DNA of 32,342 nt from Candidatus Woesearchaeota archaeon (GCA_018302335.1 JAGVZT010000045.1:1-32342), one strand, 5' to 3'. Positions 9,172 to 17,914 are shown, counted from the first letter of the stretch. Made by a program: numbers and translations. Notes: a model not told the origin generated them from the letters alone.

Positions 9172-12100
9172 TCATTTGCCCCTGAGCCTCCTGTACAGCT
9201 CGATGTAATGCCTGTACACCCTCTGGCGGACATCCTGGGGCAGTCTCTGGTAGAGGGCGTTGATGCGCTTGTGCACCTCGAATGCCTCTCTCCGCCTGCC
9301 CTGCTTGAGAAGCCGGTCCATCAGGGCGAAGTGGCGCGCTATCTCCCTCAGCCGCGGGTCCACGGCGGTCGCACGCCTCTCGGTCTGCACGGAGGGCTCT
9401 GGTCCAAGGGCGGCTTTAGGAGGGGCGAGGACGACTTCCTCCTTGCTCTTCTCGATGCGGGCGAGCTCAGCGAGAATCTCCTGCCGTGAGCGCAGCTTTC
9501 GCAGCCTCTCGGCCTCCCCGGGGAACCCGAGGTCATCCTTGACCCAGTCGGCGACCTCGTGCTTCTGGTCGTTGACGTGGTCCCTGAAGATGTCGTTGCC
9601 CATGGTGGAGAGGGCATCCCGCAGCTCCTCCAGCGATGACACGGCCGCGCCGCTGTTGAAGGTGAGGAAAGTGGTAGTGTGCTTCTTGAACTTCAGGACC
9701 TTCTCCTCTCTGGGCGCCGCGGCTTCCTGCTTGACGAGTTTTGCGCGCTCCTCCTGTGCCTTCTTGAGCTCCGCCTTGAGCTCCTCCTCTGCCACAAGCT
9801 CGACCTCACGCTTCTTCGGCGTCTTCCCAAGCTTCCTCCAGGAGTCGGTAATCCTGGGAGTGAGGCTCTCCAGGTAAATCTCCACCATGTTGAAGTTTCC
9901 GCTCTTTATCTTGTCCAGGGCGAGCTTGAGCTCAAGCCGCAGGTCGAAGACGTCGACACCCAGCCCCTCCAGCTGCTGAATCTGGTAGTCGAGGTCCTCG
10001 ATGATGGCATTGTACTTGTTGTACTGCGCAAGCTCCTCATCGCTGAGACGCTGAATGCTGTGCAGGATGGGGCGGAAGGAGAGGAAGTAGGGATTGCCCC
10101 TGTTGGATGCGGTGTTCACCACCATACCGGTACCCACTTCGGACTTGACCAGGGACTGCAGGAGCTCTTCTCCGTACTTGGTCTTGATACGGTCCAGGTC
10201 TCCCTCGTCCCTGGTGCGCATCTGGATCTCCGTGTTGATGTTCGCCTTAATCTCCCCTACGAAGTCGCTCAGCACCTGAGACACGAGCATGACGCCGAGG
10301 CCCCACTTCCTGAACTCACGGCACGCGCGCTCAATCTGCACAAAACCCTGTCCGGAGCCTCCGAAGCGGGGGAGGAGGCGGTGAACCTCATCGTACACCA
10401 GGAGAACCTTCAGCTCCGGAGCCTCCGGGAAGTTCGCGCGGAAGACCGTGCGCACGGTGTTCGCCACGAAGACGTCTATATCCCTTGGGTCCAGGGTGTT
10501 GAGGGTGAAAATCTGGATTTCTCCTGGCCGGATGAACTTGGGCAGGTCGATTTTCTCCCTGGCATTGGTGATTGCCTTGATGTTGCCGTTGAAGGCCCGG
10601 GCCTCCTCCCTGCGCATCCCGAAGCGGGGATAGTTTGCGAGCATCTTCGGCGAGTTGAGCTTCCGGAGCATGCCGCTCCACTGGGCCGTTGGGTCGAACA
10701 CCACCACCGCGATGTTCCGCAGCAGCATCTCCTCCACGAGGACCTGCGCGGTGATGCTCTTGCCTCCTCCCGTTGAGCCTGCGATGATGGCGTGGGTGGT
10801 GAACTGGTCCATGTCAAAGTAGGCCTTCCGCTCGCTCTCCGCGACCTTGCCGACAAAGATGCTTCTCGGACCAGCTTTTGGGAGGAGACCATAGTCTACC
10901 GAGACCACGTAGCGCCTCTTCGCGAGCTGCAGCCTGCGGTATTCCAGCACCCCGTACGTGAGCAGCGCGAGAGAGAGGACGATGGCGAGCAGCAGCCAGA
11001 GCGGGATGACTCCGAAGACCGCGTACCGGTAGAAGGGCAGCACCACCCGGAAAGGCGTGCTCACCGAGGAGGTGAGGTTGAGGTAGCTCGCCCGTGCGGT
11101 GAAGATGTAGTCTCCAGTCCCGGTGTCCGAAGGAAGCTGAAACTCGTTCAGGAGGGTGAGGAAGGTGGAGATGGTGACCTCGTCCTCACCAATGGCCGTC
11201 TCCACGATACTGTCCTGCCTGCGGATGAAATAGCCGAGCGAGACATCGTAGTCGATGTCGGTGAGCAGGTTCCGCAGGTCTATCTTGTAGCGCAGCGTCT
11301 CCCCGGCGACGAGGCTCTCCTTGAGCAGGTCCACTCCGAGGAGGAGCGCCCGGATGGGCAGCTTCTCCTGGGGAAGGATGACTAGTGTGATAGGGAGGCT
11401 CGCGTTCCCGTCTCCGGAGATGTCCAGTGAGCCGGTGTACAGCCCCGTGGCTCCGGTGGCAAGCAGGGTGACCGCAAGGTCCTCCGTTCCGTTCGCCGCC
11501 ACGGTCAGCACATCCTTGTCCAGGCGGACAAAGGGCTCAACGTCCCCGCTCACGGATATCTGTGCGGTCTTCGAGTCAGAGCCGAGATTGTAAAACACCA
11601 CGGTCTCTTCTGCGAAGGTCCCTTGCGTGAGCTTCTTGTTGATTTCCTTCACGGAGACGAAGAAGTCAATGCCAATCTGCTCGATGATGCCCGTTCCCGG
11701 TCCAAGGCCTGGTCCAAGACCTGCCCCCTGTCCCGGCCCCTGGCCAGGTCCGCTTCCGGGCCCCTCTCCCGGGCCCGCACCAGGTCCTGCCCCGGGCTCG
11801 GTGAACGGCCGGAGGGAGATGTTGTGCGACGTCACGTTGCCGGCGGTGACGTTCGTGAGGTTCGCGTAGATGAAGTATCCCGGCGCGATGGCCACGATGT
11901 AGTGCAGGCCCACGTCCACGTCTGTGAGGTTATAGAAGCCGAGCGTGTCCGAGACATTGGCCACGTCGAGGACACTCACCGTGACGTTGGACAGCAGCGT
12001 CCCCGTCGTCTCGTCCCGGACAGAGCCGACCACGGAGCCGTTCGCCGCCGGCACCGGACCAAGTGCCGCAATGGGCTGCAGGAAGATGTCGTGCTGGGTG

Positions 12101-13578
12101 ACATTGTTCGCGGTGATGTTCACGCTGGCGGTGTACGTTTCATATCCGGAGAGCAGGGCGAGGAGGATGTGTGTGCCCTCGATGACGGTGGCATTGTACG
12201 TTCCGTTCGCCGAGGAACTTGTGCTGCGCCCTGCGAGGCTGATGAAAACGTTCGCGAGCGTCGCATTCGTGACATTGTCGTACACCGTGCCGTTGATGGT
12301 CCCGTTCTGGAGCAACGCGCCCAGCTGGATGGGCTGGAGATACATTGTCTGATTTGTGGTCGCATTGTCCAGAATGGTGATAGTGGCGAAATTGACTTCA
12401 TACCCTGGCAGCGAAGCGACCAGGTTGTGGATGCCCGCGACCAGGGTGAGATTGAACCCTCCGCTGCCGTTGCTCACCGTGCTTACCCCGGCCGCGCTGA
12501 GGGAGACGTTCGCGAGGGTGGCGTTCGTGAGGTTGTCCAGCACCACGCCGCGCACATAGCCGAAGCCTGTCGGAGCCTGAGCGATACTGGGAATCATAGA
12601 GAAGTTGTAGCGATTTGTCCCGTTCTCTGGTACCACGACCGGCCAGGTCCAGTAGAGGTCGTAGCCAGAGGCGATGGCCACCATGCTGTACCCCCCCGCG
12701 AAGGTGGTGAGGTTGTAGTAGCCGCTCGCATTCGTGGTGGTCGTGGCGTTGTCCACGTAGATGGTGGCGTTCACCACCGGAAGCCCGGTCGTGTTGTCCA
12801 CCACGAAGCCGTCGATGGACGCGATGAACACCGCGCCCACGCCTCCCGTGGGGCACTCGTCGAACGGGTCGCCCTGCCAGAAGTACAGCCGGCCGCTGTC
12901 GTTCCGCACCGGGAAAAGCGCCTGGAAATTCGCGGTCTCATCCGCACGGTAGGAGGTGTTGGTGATCGCGACAAGGGCGACGAACACGATGTTCCCGCTG
13001 CCATCCTGGAGCACCCCCGTGGGATAGTAGGTTGACTCATTGAGCTGATTCTGCCAGGTGTACGCCGCAGGCACCCCGGAGAGTGTCGTGGTCCCCACGG
13101 TGACATTGATGGAGTAGATGAACGTGCGGTTCGCGGACTCGGTCTCGTTGCCGATGAAGCCGAGATAGGAATCCACCAGGGAGAGATTCCCCACGGTGAG
13201 ATTATTGAAGTCGGGATTCGAGATGAACGAGAAGTACATCTCCTTCTGCCCGAAAGGATTGAGGCACTCGAACTCGTAGATGTTGTTGTGCAGCACCTCG
13301 CTCAAGTTGAAGGTGTGGTTGTAGTAAATCGTCCCGACTCCCGGACTCGAGAGCGCTCTGCCCGCGATGCCTGCCCAGTGCGGGACCGTGACAGCTTTCA
13401 GATTCAACTGGGTGACCTGGCCTGCGGTCGCATTGACCTCGGCATTCGTGAAGCCGATATAGGTCCTCAGCAGGACAAGGCCGGCAAGCGCCGCGACTGC
13501 AAGAAGGATGAATCCAGCGGCGGACAGCGCTCTCCGCCTCCGCCTTCTCGGCAGCCTATACGAAAGGGCGAAGGTCAC
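9172..13578 (-). CDS. Ecto-domain HerA-type ATPase 1 (single-pass anchored, 1468 aa)
   Basis: Basic N-terminus, then a hydrophobic segment at about residues 18-40 (signal anchor). The outside part carries four consecutive carboxypeptidase-regulatory-like beta domains at about 254-592 (pattern G-x-V-x-D-x-x-T-x-x-x-L-x-N-V, then G-x-Y-N-L-T), a Gly-Pro repeat linker at about 592-630 and two Ig-like domains to about 850. A transmembrane helix at about 855-880 leads to a cytoplasmic HerA/FtsK-superfamily ATPase: Walker A GSTGGGKS at 934-941, Walker B L-L-V-Y-D-E with D1063 and E1064, then Q-I-E-R-A-C-R-E-F-R-K-W and an M-L-V-S-Q segment. A charged helical region and a short C-terminal helical repeat (A-L-Y-Q-R-L-P, ending R-R-L-R-G-K) follow. 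Related ATPases pump DNA or energise conjugation. A DNA or protein translocation role is an inference. The start is GTG 13578, overlapping the stop of the RHH gene (GTGA), so translation is probably coupled. Confidence 0.9.
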   Translation of the reverse strand: MTFALSYRLPRRRRRRALSAAGFILLAVAALAGLVLLRTYIGFTNAEVNATAGQVTQLNLKAVTVPHWAGIAGRALSSPGVGTIYYNHTFNLSEVLHNNIYEFECLNPFGQKEMYFSFISNPDFNNLTVGNLSLVDSYLGFIGNETESANRTFIYSINVTVGTTTLSGVPAAYTWQNQLNESTYYPTGVLQDGSGNIVFVALVAITNTSYRADETANFQALFPVRNDSGRLYFWQGDPFDECPTGGVGAVFIASIDGFVVDNTTGLPVVNATIYVDNATTTTNASGYYNLTTFAGGYSMVAIASGYDLYWTWPVVVPENGTNRYNFSMIPSIAQAPTGFGYVRGVVLDNLTNATLANVSLSAAGVSTVSNGSGGFNLTLVAGIHNLVASLPGYEVNFATITILDNATTNQTMYLQPIQLGALLQNGTINGTVYDNVTNATLANVFISLAGRSTSSSANGTYNATVIEGTHILLALLSGYETYTASVNITANNVTQHDIFLQPIAALGPVPAANGSVVGSVRDETTGTLLSNVTVSVLDVANVSDTLGFYNLTDVDVGLHYIVAIAPGYFIYANLTNVTAGNVTSHNISLRPFTEPGAGPGAGPGEGPGSGPGQGPGQGAGLGPGLGPGTGIIEQIGIDFFVSVKEINKKLTQGTFAEETVVFYNLGSDSKTAQISVSGDVEPFVRLDKDVLTVAANGTEDLAVTLLATGATGLYTGSLDISGDGNASLPITLVILPQEKLPIRALLLGVDLLKESLVAGETLRYKIDLRNLLTDIDYDVSLGYFIRRQDSIVETAIGEDEVTISTFLTLLNEFQLPSDTGTGDYIFTARASYLNLTSSVSTPFRVVLPFYRYAVFGVIPLWLLLAIVLSLALLTYGVLEYRRLQLAKRRYVVSVDYGLLPKAGPRSIFVGKVAESERKAYFDMDQFTTHAIIAGSTGGGKSITAQVLVEEMLLRNIAVVVFDPTAQWSGMLRKLNSPKMLANYPRFGMRREEARAFNGNIKAITNAREKIDLPKFIRPGEIQIFTLNTLDPRDIDVFVANTVRTVFRANFPEAPELKVLLVYDEVHRLLPRFGGSGQGFVQIERACREFRKWGLGVMLVSQVLSDFVGEIKANINTEIQMRTRDEGDLDRIKTKYGEELLQSLVKSEVGTGMVVNTASNRGNPYFLSFRPILHSIQRLSDEELAQYNKYNAIIEDLDYQIQQLEGLGVDVFDLRLELKLALDKIKSGNFNMVEIYLESLTPRITDSWRKLGKTPKKREVELVAEEELKAELKKAQEERAKLVKQEAAAPREEKVLKFKKHTTTFLTFNSGAAVSSLEELRDALSTMGNDIFRDHVNDQKHEVADWVKDDLGFPGEAERLRKLRSRQEILAELARIEKSKEEVVLAPPKAALGPEPSVQTERRATAVDPRLREIARHFALMDRLLKQGRRREAFEVHKRINALYQRLPQDVRQRVYRHYIELYRRLRGK

Positions 13579-13736
13579 TGCGAGGACTCATGGTCAGCCT
13601 GGCGCTTGAGGAGATACTCGAGGCCATGGCTCCTGTTGGCGAAGATGCGCTCCTGCACCTTCTGGTCCAGCCAACTCAGGAGGCCCGGGTCGATGCTTAT
13701 CGTGATACGTTCCTTTACGCTTGCGATGGCGCTCAC
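13575..13736 (-). CDS. Small ribbon-helix-helix (RHH) DNA-binding regulator
   Basis: This 53-residue frame reads M-S-A-I-A-S-V-K-E-R-I-T-I-S-I-D-P, then L-L-S-W-L-D and S-H-G-L-E-Y-L-L-K-R-Q: a short strand followed by two helices, the hallmark of Arc/CopG/MetJ-type repressors. Its stop overlaps the GTG of the HerA-type gene, so the two form an operon and the regulator probably controls it. The GTG start at 13736 overlaps a perfect Shine-Dalgarno-like GGAGGTGA. That is oddly close, and no better in-frame ATG, GTG or TTG was found, so the exact start is the least certain part. Upstream TATA box at 13782-13792. Confidence 0.8.
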   Translation of the reverse strand: MSAIASVKERITISIDPGLLSWLDQKVQERIFANRSHGLEYLLKRQADHESSQ

Positions 13737-13781
13737 CTCCAGTGCATACGCGCACGTATGAGTGCTTACGACGTAATTCGG

Positions 13782-13792
13782 GATATAAACTT
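13782..13792 (-). promoter_or_regulatory. TATA box for the RHH and HerA-1 operon
   Basis: On the minus strand GTTTATATCC lies about 50 bp upstream of the RHH start. Transcription would begin near 13762, giving a leader of about 25 nt. Confidence 0.6.
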
Positions 13793-13858
13793 TTCTATTT
13801 AGTATTCTAGTAGCTATTTTTCACCACTAGCAGTGCTGTAGGCCTCTTCAGCCTTTCT

Positions 13859-13928
13859 CGGGCGCATTGCCGGACACGTTGCGTGTTGTCCCGAGGCGAT
13901 TCCGATGATTCTCCGCAACCCGGCCGAC
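13859..13928 (+). repeat. Dispersed intergenic element, copy 3
   Basis: It starts CGGGCGCATTGCCGG and ends TTCCGATGATTCTCCGCA, then CCCGGCCGAC. It has the best-preserved 3' core of the family. It lies in the 255-bp gap between divergently transcribed genes, so it cannot simply be a terminator. Confidence 0.65.
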
Positions 13929-13992
13929 TGCCTCCCACTTCCATGGCCATCAAATAACAAAGTTTTTGTAGGAGAGCCAACAGAAGTCTTTC

Positions 13993-14901
13993 ATGCATGT
14001 CATCAAGAAGGAGAAGAACGAGATATTCTCACTTCCCGCAGCGGAGATTTCCCTGGAGGCAGCCGCTGCGGCGAAATCCCCCCTGGCGCGCCGAGTGCTG
14101 GCTGCGCTCGCGGAATCTGGCGAGCTGTTCGCAGCGGATATCGCGCGCAGGCTGGGGGTGCACGAGCAGAAAGTCTATTATCATCTCCGCCAGATGGAGC
14201 GGGCGGGTTTCATCGCGATGCTCCGCGAGGAGAGCGGAGCGAAGTATTACTCCCTGCGGAAGCCCGCATTCGTGCTGGCGTTGCGTCCCTATGAGCTGAC
14301 CTCAAGAATCGCGCAGCGGGGCGAATCCAGCTATCTCGACCCTTTCCTGCATGACGGCCAGCTGAACGCCCTCATCGTGGTGGGCAGCCCCGACCCCCAT
14401 GGGCCTGAGAAGGCCCGCTCACGGGACGGCCACTATGCCGTGGACCTCGGCCTCTTCCTGGGCACCTTCCTGAACTATGTTCCGGACTTGAATGTGGCTC
14501 TGGACACTGAAGTCCGCGATGCAGACCTTCAGCGTAATCTCATCCTCGTTGGAGGACCGATTGTCAACGCGGTCACTGGGAGGGTGAACGAGCATCTTCC
14601 CATCTACTTCGACCGGTCTGCGCGGCATGCTCTTCGTTCCTCGGTCTCCGGCAAGACGTACCCGGAGGACGAGTGCGGCCTCGTCTGCTCTGTCCCTCAT
14701 CCGTTCTCAGAAGGGCACCGTATCCTCCTTGTTGCCGGCAAGAGATACGCCGGCACCCGGGCGGCAATCCTCGCGCTCCTCAAGCATTTCGAGGAACTCA
14801 CCAAAGGAAACAAGCACGACCGCAGCGTGCATGCGCGCGTGGTGGAAGGGGTGGACCGGGACTCTGATGGGCTTATTGACGACATCGAGTTCAGGGAATG
14901 A
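13993..14901 (+). CDS. Winged-helix (ArsR-like) protein fused to S-layer-like domain
   Basis: The 302-residue protein has no signal peptide or membrane segment. Residues 28-90 form an ArsR-type winged helix (L-A-R-R-V-L-A-A-L, D-I-A-R-R-L-G-V, V-Y-Y-H-L-R-Q-M-E-R-A-G-F-I). From about residue 115 to the end it matches the conserved C-terminal part of archaeal S-layer proteins: I-L-V-G-G-P-I-V-N, L-P-I-Y-F, L-L-V-A-G-K-R-Y-A-G-T-R-A-A-I, then V-V-E-G-V-D-R-D-S-D-G-L-I-D-D-I-E. The last part also looks like a calcium-binding D-x-D-x-D-G loop. A cytoplasmic regulator carrying this domain could sense a ligand or bind envelope precursors. ATG 13993 is the first in-frame start, with GGAGAG about 16 nt upstream. 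It stands alone in its direction, facing away from the RHH/HerA operon. Confidence 0.85.
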   Translation: MHVIKKEKNEIFSLPAAEISLEAAAAAKSPLARRVLAALAESGELFAADIARRLGVHEQKVYYHLRQMERAGFIAMLREESGAKYYSLRKPAFVLALRPYELTSRIAQRGESSYLDPFLHDGQLNALIVVGSPDPHGPEKARSRDGHYAVDLGLFLGTFLNYVPDLNVALDTEVRDADLQRNLILVGGPIVNAVTGRVNEHLPIYFDRSARHALRSSVSGKTYPEDECGLVCSVPHPFSEGHRILLVAGKRYAGTRAAILALLKHFEELTKGNKHDRSVHARVVEGVDRDSDGLIDDIEFRE

Positions 14902-14929
14902 CCGGCTACGTGGGATGACCCGGAAGTTG

Positions 14930-14995
14930 GTCGGCCTCATTGCGGACAATACCCGGGGTTTCTGTGAGCCCGCAACCTGTGCGACATTGCGACCG
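14930..14995 (-). repeat. Dispersed intergenic element, copy 4
   Basis: On the minus strand it begins CGGTCGCAATGTCGCACAGG and ends ATTGTCCGCAATGAGG, then CCGAC, mirroring the ends of the other copies. It lies between convergent genes. Confidence 0.55.
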
Positions 14996-15022
14996 AAGCC
15001 CGGGGGATGCACTTCGCGCTCG

Positions 15023-15328
15023 CTATTTCTCTTCCCGCGCCTCGCTGATCTCTTCCGCCCTGTCGCGCTCCTCCTCAAGCATCTCGTTCAGCAGCCGCTC
15101 AGCGTCATCCAGTTCCGCGCTGACTCGGGCAAGGATGTCCGAAATCTTCTGGTAGTCCTTCTGCTCTCCCGAGGCACGGGCGTACGCCATCTTTGCGTTC
15201 AGCGGGACGAGCAGCAGGTCCGCCACCGCGGTGTCGGCCCCCCTCTTTCTCAGCGCGGCGGCTCTCTGCCGCAGGGCGTCGCCGCGGTCTGTCAGCGACC
15301 TGAGCGCAGGCGGGTCCGGCGCAGCCAT
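15023..15328 (-). CDS. Small helical/coiled-coil protein downstream of HerA-2
   Basis: The 101-residue protein is predicted almost entirely helical: Ala/Arg-rich in the first half and Glu/Arg-rich heptads in the second (L-D-D-A-E-R-L-L-N-E-M-L-E-E-E). No signal peptide or membrane helix is seen. The ATG at 15328 follows the stop of the HerA-type gene by only 3 nt, so the two are certainly co-transcribed and probably co-translated. The position parallels the 348-residue coiled-coil gene that follows HerA-1, suggesting each ATPase has its own helical partner. No known family was recognised. Confidence 0.8.
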   Translation of the reverse strand: MAAPDPPALRSLTDRGDALRQRAAALRKRGADTAVADLLLVPLNAKMAYARASGEQKDYQKISDILARVSAELDDAERLLNEMLEEERDRAEEISEAREEK

Positions 15329-15331
15329 GGC

Positions 15332-17845
15332 TCATTTCCCCCTGAGCTTGCGGGACAGCTCGGACAGCCTCTGGAAGATGGCGAGCTTGGCCTCCCGGGG
15401 AAGGGTGGTGTACAGCTGGTTGATGACCCGATGCTTCTCGAAAGCTCCCCTCTTGTCGCCCGCCCTGAGACATGCCTCCATCTCCCGGAGCAGACGATTG
15501 ATGTGCGCAAGGGTATCCTCTTTTGGGGGGGCTCCTGGCCGGGATTCTATCTGCTCTTTCTTCTTCTCCGTATCATTGAGGAACGTGACGATGTCCTCCC
15601 GGGACTGGCGCTTCTTCAGTTCCTCAGCGACGTCCAGCATGCCGAGCGCTCTCTCCACCCAGGCCGCAAGGTCGTTCTTTGTCTTCGACACGTGCTGCTG
15701 GTACACAGTGTCGTCCATCGAGCTGAGCGCGTCCCGAAGTTCGGCGAGGTTGGTCACGATGGCTCCGGAGTTGAGGATGAGCGCCGCGTCCGTGCGTTTC
15801 TCGAACTTCAGGACCTTGACAACGGTCTGCGCCTCCTGCTTGCTCTCCTGCTGCGCTATCTTCGCCCTCTCCTGTTGGGCAGCCTTCAGTTCCGCCTTCA
15901 GCTCGTCCTCCCCGACCAGCTTCAGCTGCCGCTTCTTCGGTCTCTTGCCGAGTTTCTTCCAGTGGTCCTCGATTCTCGGGGTGAGCCCTTCGAGGTAGAT
16001 TTCCACCATGTTGAAGTTCCCACTCTTGATCTTGTCCACCGCGAGCTTCAGCTCCAGGTGGAGGTCGAAGATGTCAATCCCGAGGGCTTCCAGCTGATCC
16101 AGCTGGTAGGACAAATCGTCCGTGATGTCGTTGAACTGGTTGTATTTCTGGAGCTCATCGTCAAGGAGCCGCCGGGTGGCGTGCAGGATGGGCCGCACTG
16201 CGATGAAATATGGGATGCCCAGGTTGTACGCGGGATTCTCGAACATGCACGTCCCCACCGGAGCCCTGATGAGCGAACGCAGGGCGACTTCCCCGTACTT
16301 TGTCTTGATGCGGCTGAGGTCTCCCTCGTCTCCGGTGCGCAGCTGCACCTCGGTGTTGATGTTCGCCTTGATTTCGCCAACGAAGTCCGCAAGCACCTGG
16401 GAGACGAGCATGACGCCCACTCCCCACTTCCTGAACTCCCTGCAGGCTCGCTCTATCTGCACGAAGCCCTCGCCGGTGCCGCCGAAGCGGGGCAGGAGAC
16501 GATGCACCTCATCGTACACGATGAGGAGCTTGAGCTCAGGCGCCTCGGGGAAATTCGCGCGGAAGACCGTGCGGACCGTGTTCGCGACAAAGACGTCAAT
16601 CTCAGCCGGCTCCAGCTTGTTCATGCTGAAGATGTGGATTTCTCCGGGCTTGATGTAGCTTGGGATGTCGATAACCTCCCTGGCATGATTGATCTGGCGG
16701 ACATTGCCATTGAAGGCCCTGGCATCTGCCCTACGCATCCCGAAGAGCTGGTACAGGGAGAGCATCCTCTTGTCATCGCACTTCCGCAGCATACCGCTCC
16801 ACTGGGCCGTGGGGTCGAAGACGATGACCGCGATGCCATTGAGAAGGCATTCTTCCACGATGACCTGGGCCACCACGCTCTTTCCTCTTCCGGTCGCGCC
16901 TGCGACGATGCAGTGTGTCGTGAGCTTGTCTATCTCGAGCAGCGCCCGCTCCTTCCGCTCGGCCAGCTTGCCCAGGAACGCGACCCGCTGTCCTCCCTTG
17001 GGAAGGGTCTTCACGTTCACCTTGACATGGTAGCGCTTCCTCGACTCCAGGTACTTGTGGTACCGGCGCCAGAGCAGCAGGAGGGTGAGCAGCACGGCCG
17101 CCGCGAGAAGGTACATCCAGAGCTCCACATTGAAGAACCGAAGCTTGTAGAACGGCCGACGCACCGAGAAAGAAGCGGAATGAGCGGCTGTCTGGTTGAG
17201 GAACGAGGCATTGATGCCCAGGATGAAGTCCCCCACGGGAAAGTCCGGCGGGATGTCCAGGGTCTTCAGCAGGGAGATGGTGGTGTTGATGACGAGGGTC
17301 TCCTCCTCGCTGAGGACCACGCGCTGCTCCCCGTAGGGCACCACCGAAGAGACGAGAGTGACATTGTACTGCCGGTCTGTCAGCAGGTTATGCAGTTCCA
17401 GCCGGTAGATGAACGGGGAGCCGCTGGTGATGCTCTTCCGGAGCGGCCTGATCTCAATCAGCAGCGCATCCACCGGGAGGAACTCGCGCGACATCACCGT
17501 GACGCTCACCGGAATCTCCCCGTCAATCCCTCCGGAAATGTCGACCGTGCCGTTGTACTGGCCCTGGAGCGTGCCGAAGAGCGTCAGAGTCATCCTCCCA
17601 TCCTCTCCCGAGAGGATGGTCATCGCTGCAGGTTCCAGGGAGCCCAGGGCGGCCACCGCCCCCTGCAGTCTCGCCGTGACCTGGACAGGGGAGTTTCGCC
17701 CGTTGTGGATGAGGATGGTATGGCTCGAGAAGTCGTCTTCCCGCATGACCTGGCTGATGGACTGCGGCTCGATGGAGGACTGGGCGCCTGCCTCGCTGGC
17801 CATGAGCGCTATGAGGACGACGCACAGGAGCAGCCGTCGGAACAT
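15332..17845 (-). CDS. Ecto-domain HerA-type ATPase 2 (837 aa)
   Basis: A signal peptide (M-F-R-R-L-L-L-C-V-V-L-I-A-L-M-A-S-E-A-G-A) is followed by about 210 residues of beta-rich extracellular region homologous to the last outside domains of HerA-1 (shared L-Y-x-L-x-L-x-N-L-L-T-D). A transmembrane helix lies at about 240-257. The cytoplasmic ATPase has Walker A GATGRGKS at 316-323 and Walker B L-L-I-V-Y-D-E with D445 and E446, then the same Q-I-E-R-A-C-R-E-F-R-K-W and S-Q-V-L-A-D-F-V segments as its paralogue. The C-terminus repeats the short helical module (Q-L-Y-T-T-L-P, ending R-K-L-R-G-K). It lacks the carboxypeptidase-regulatory-like repeats and Gly-Pro linker of HerA-1. The promoter is placed so that the mRNA may start at or very near the ATG. 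The most economical role is a membrane-anchored translocation motor; the substrate is unknown. Confidence 0.9.
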   Translation of the reverse strand: MFRRLLLCVVLIALMASEAGAQSSIEPQSISQVMREDDFSSHTILIHNGRNSPVQVTARLQGAVAALGSLEPAAMTILSGEDGRMTLTLFGTLQGQYNGTVDISGGIDGEIPVSVTVMSREFLPVDALLIEIRPLRKSITSGSPFIYRLELHNLLTDRQYNVTLVSSVVPYGEQRVVLSEEETLVINTTISLLKTLDIPPDFPVGDFILGINASFLNQTAAHSASFSVRRPFYKLRFFNVELWMYLLAAAVLLTLLLLWRRYHKYLESRKRYHVKVNVKTLPKGGQRVAFLGKLAERKERALLEIDKLTTHCIVAGATGRGKSVVAQVIVEECLLNGIAVIVFDPTAQWSGMLRKCDDKRMLSLYQLFGMRRADARAFNGNVRQINHAREVIDIPSYIKPGEIHIFSMNKLEPAEIDVFVANTVRTVFRANFPEAPELKLLIVYDEVHRLLPRFGGTGEGFVQIERACREFRKWGVGVMLVSQVLADFVGEIKANINTEVQLRTGDEGDLSRIKTKYGEVALRSLIRAPVGTCMFENPAYNLGIPYFIAVRPILHATRRLLDDELQKYNQFNDITDDLSYQLDQLEALGIDIFDLHLELKLAVDKIKSGNFNMVEIYLEGLTPRIEDHWKKLGKRPKKRQLKLVGEDELKAELKAAQQERAKIAQQESKQEAQTVVKVLKFEKRTDAALILNSGAIVTNLAELRDALSSMDDTVYQQHVSKTKNDLAAWVERALGMLDVAEELKKRQSREDIVTFLNDTEKKKEQIESRPGAPPKEDTLAHINRLLREMEACLRAGDKRGAFEKHRVINQLYTTLPREAKLAIFQRLSELSRKLRGK

Positions 17846-17866
17846 GCCTCCATTTGGGCGCGCGTC

Positions 17867-17876
17867 CTATTTAAAT
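17867..17876 (-). promoter_or_regulatory. TATA box for HerA-2 operon (possibly leaderless)
   Basis: On the minus strand ATTTAAATAG is centred about 26 bp from the ATG at 17845, so transcription is expected to begin at the start codon or within a few bases of it. Confidence 0.6.
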
Positions 17877-17914
17877 CCTCGCCAGCGCCGGTCCTGAGGA
17901 AAAAGCCTGTGTCT

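Noticed and set aside
11623-13035. Plus-strand open frame of 470 codons
   Set aside because: Antisense to the extracellular region of HerA-1; Val/Arg/Glu/His-rich shadow without domains.
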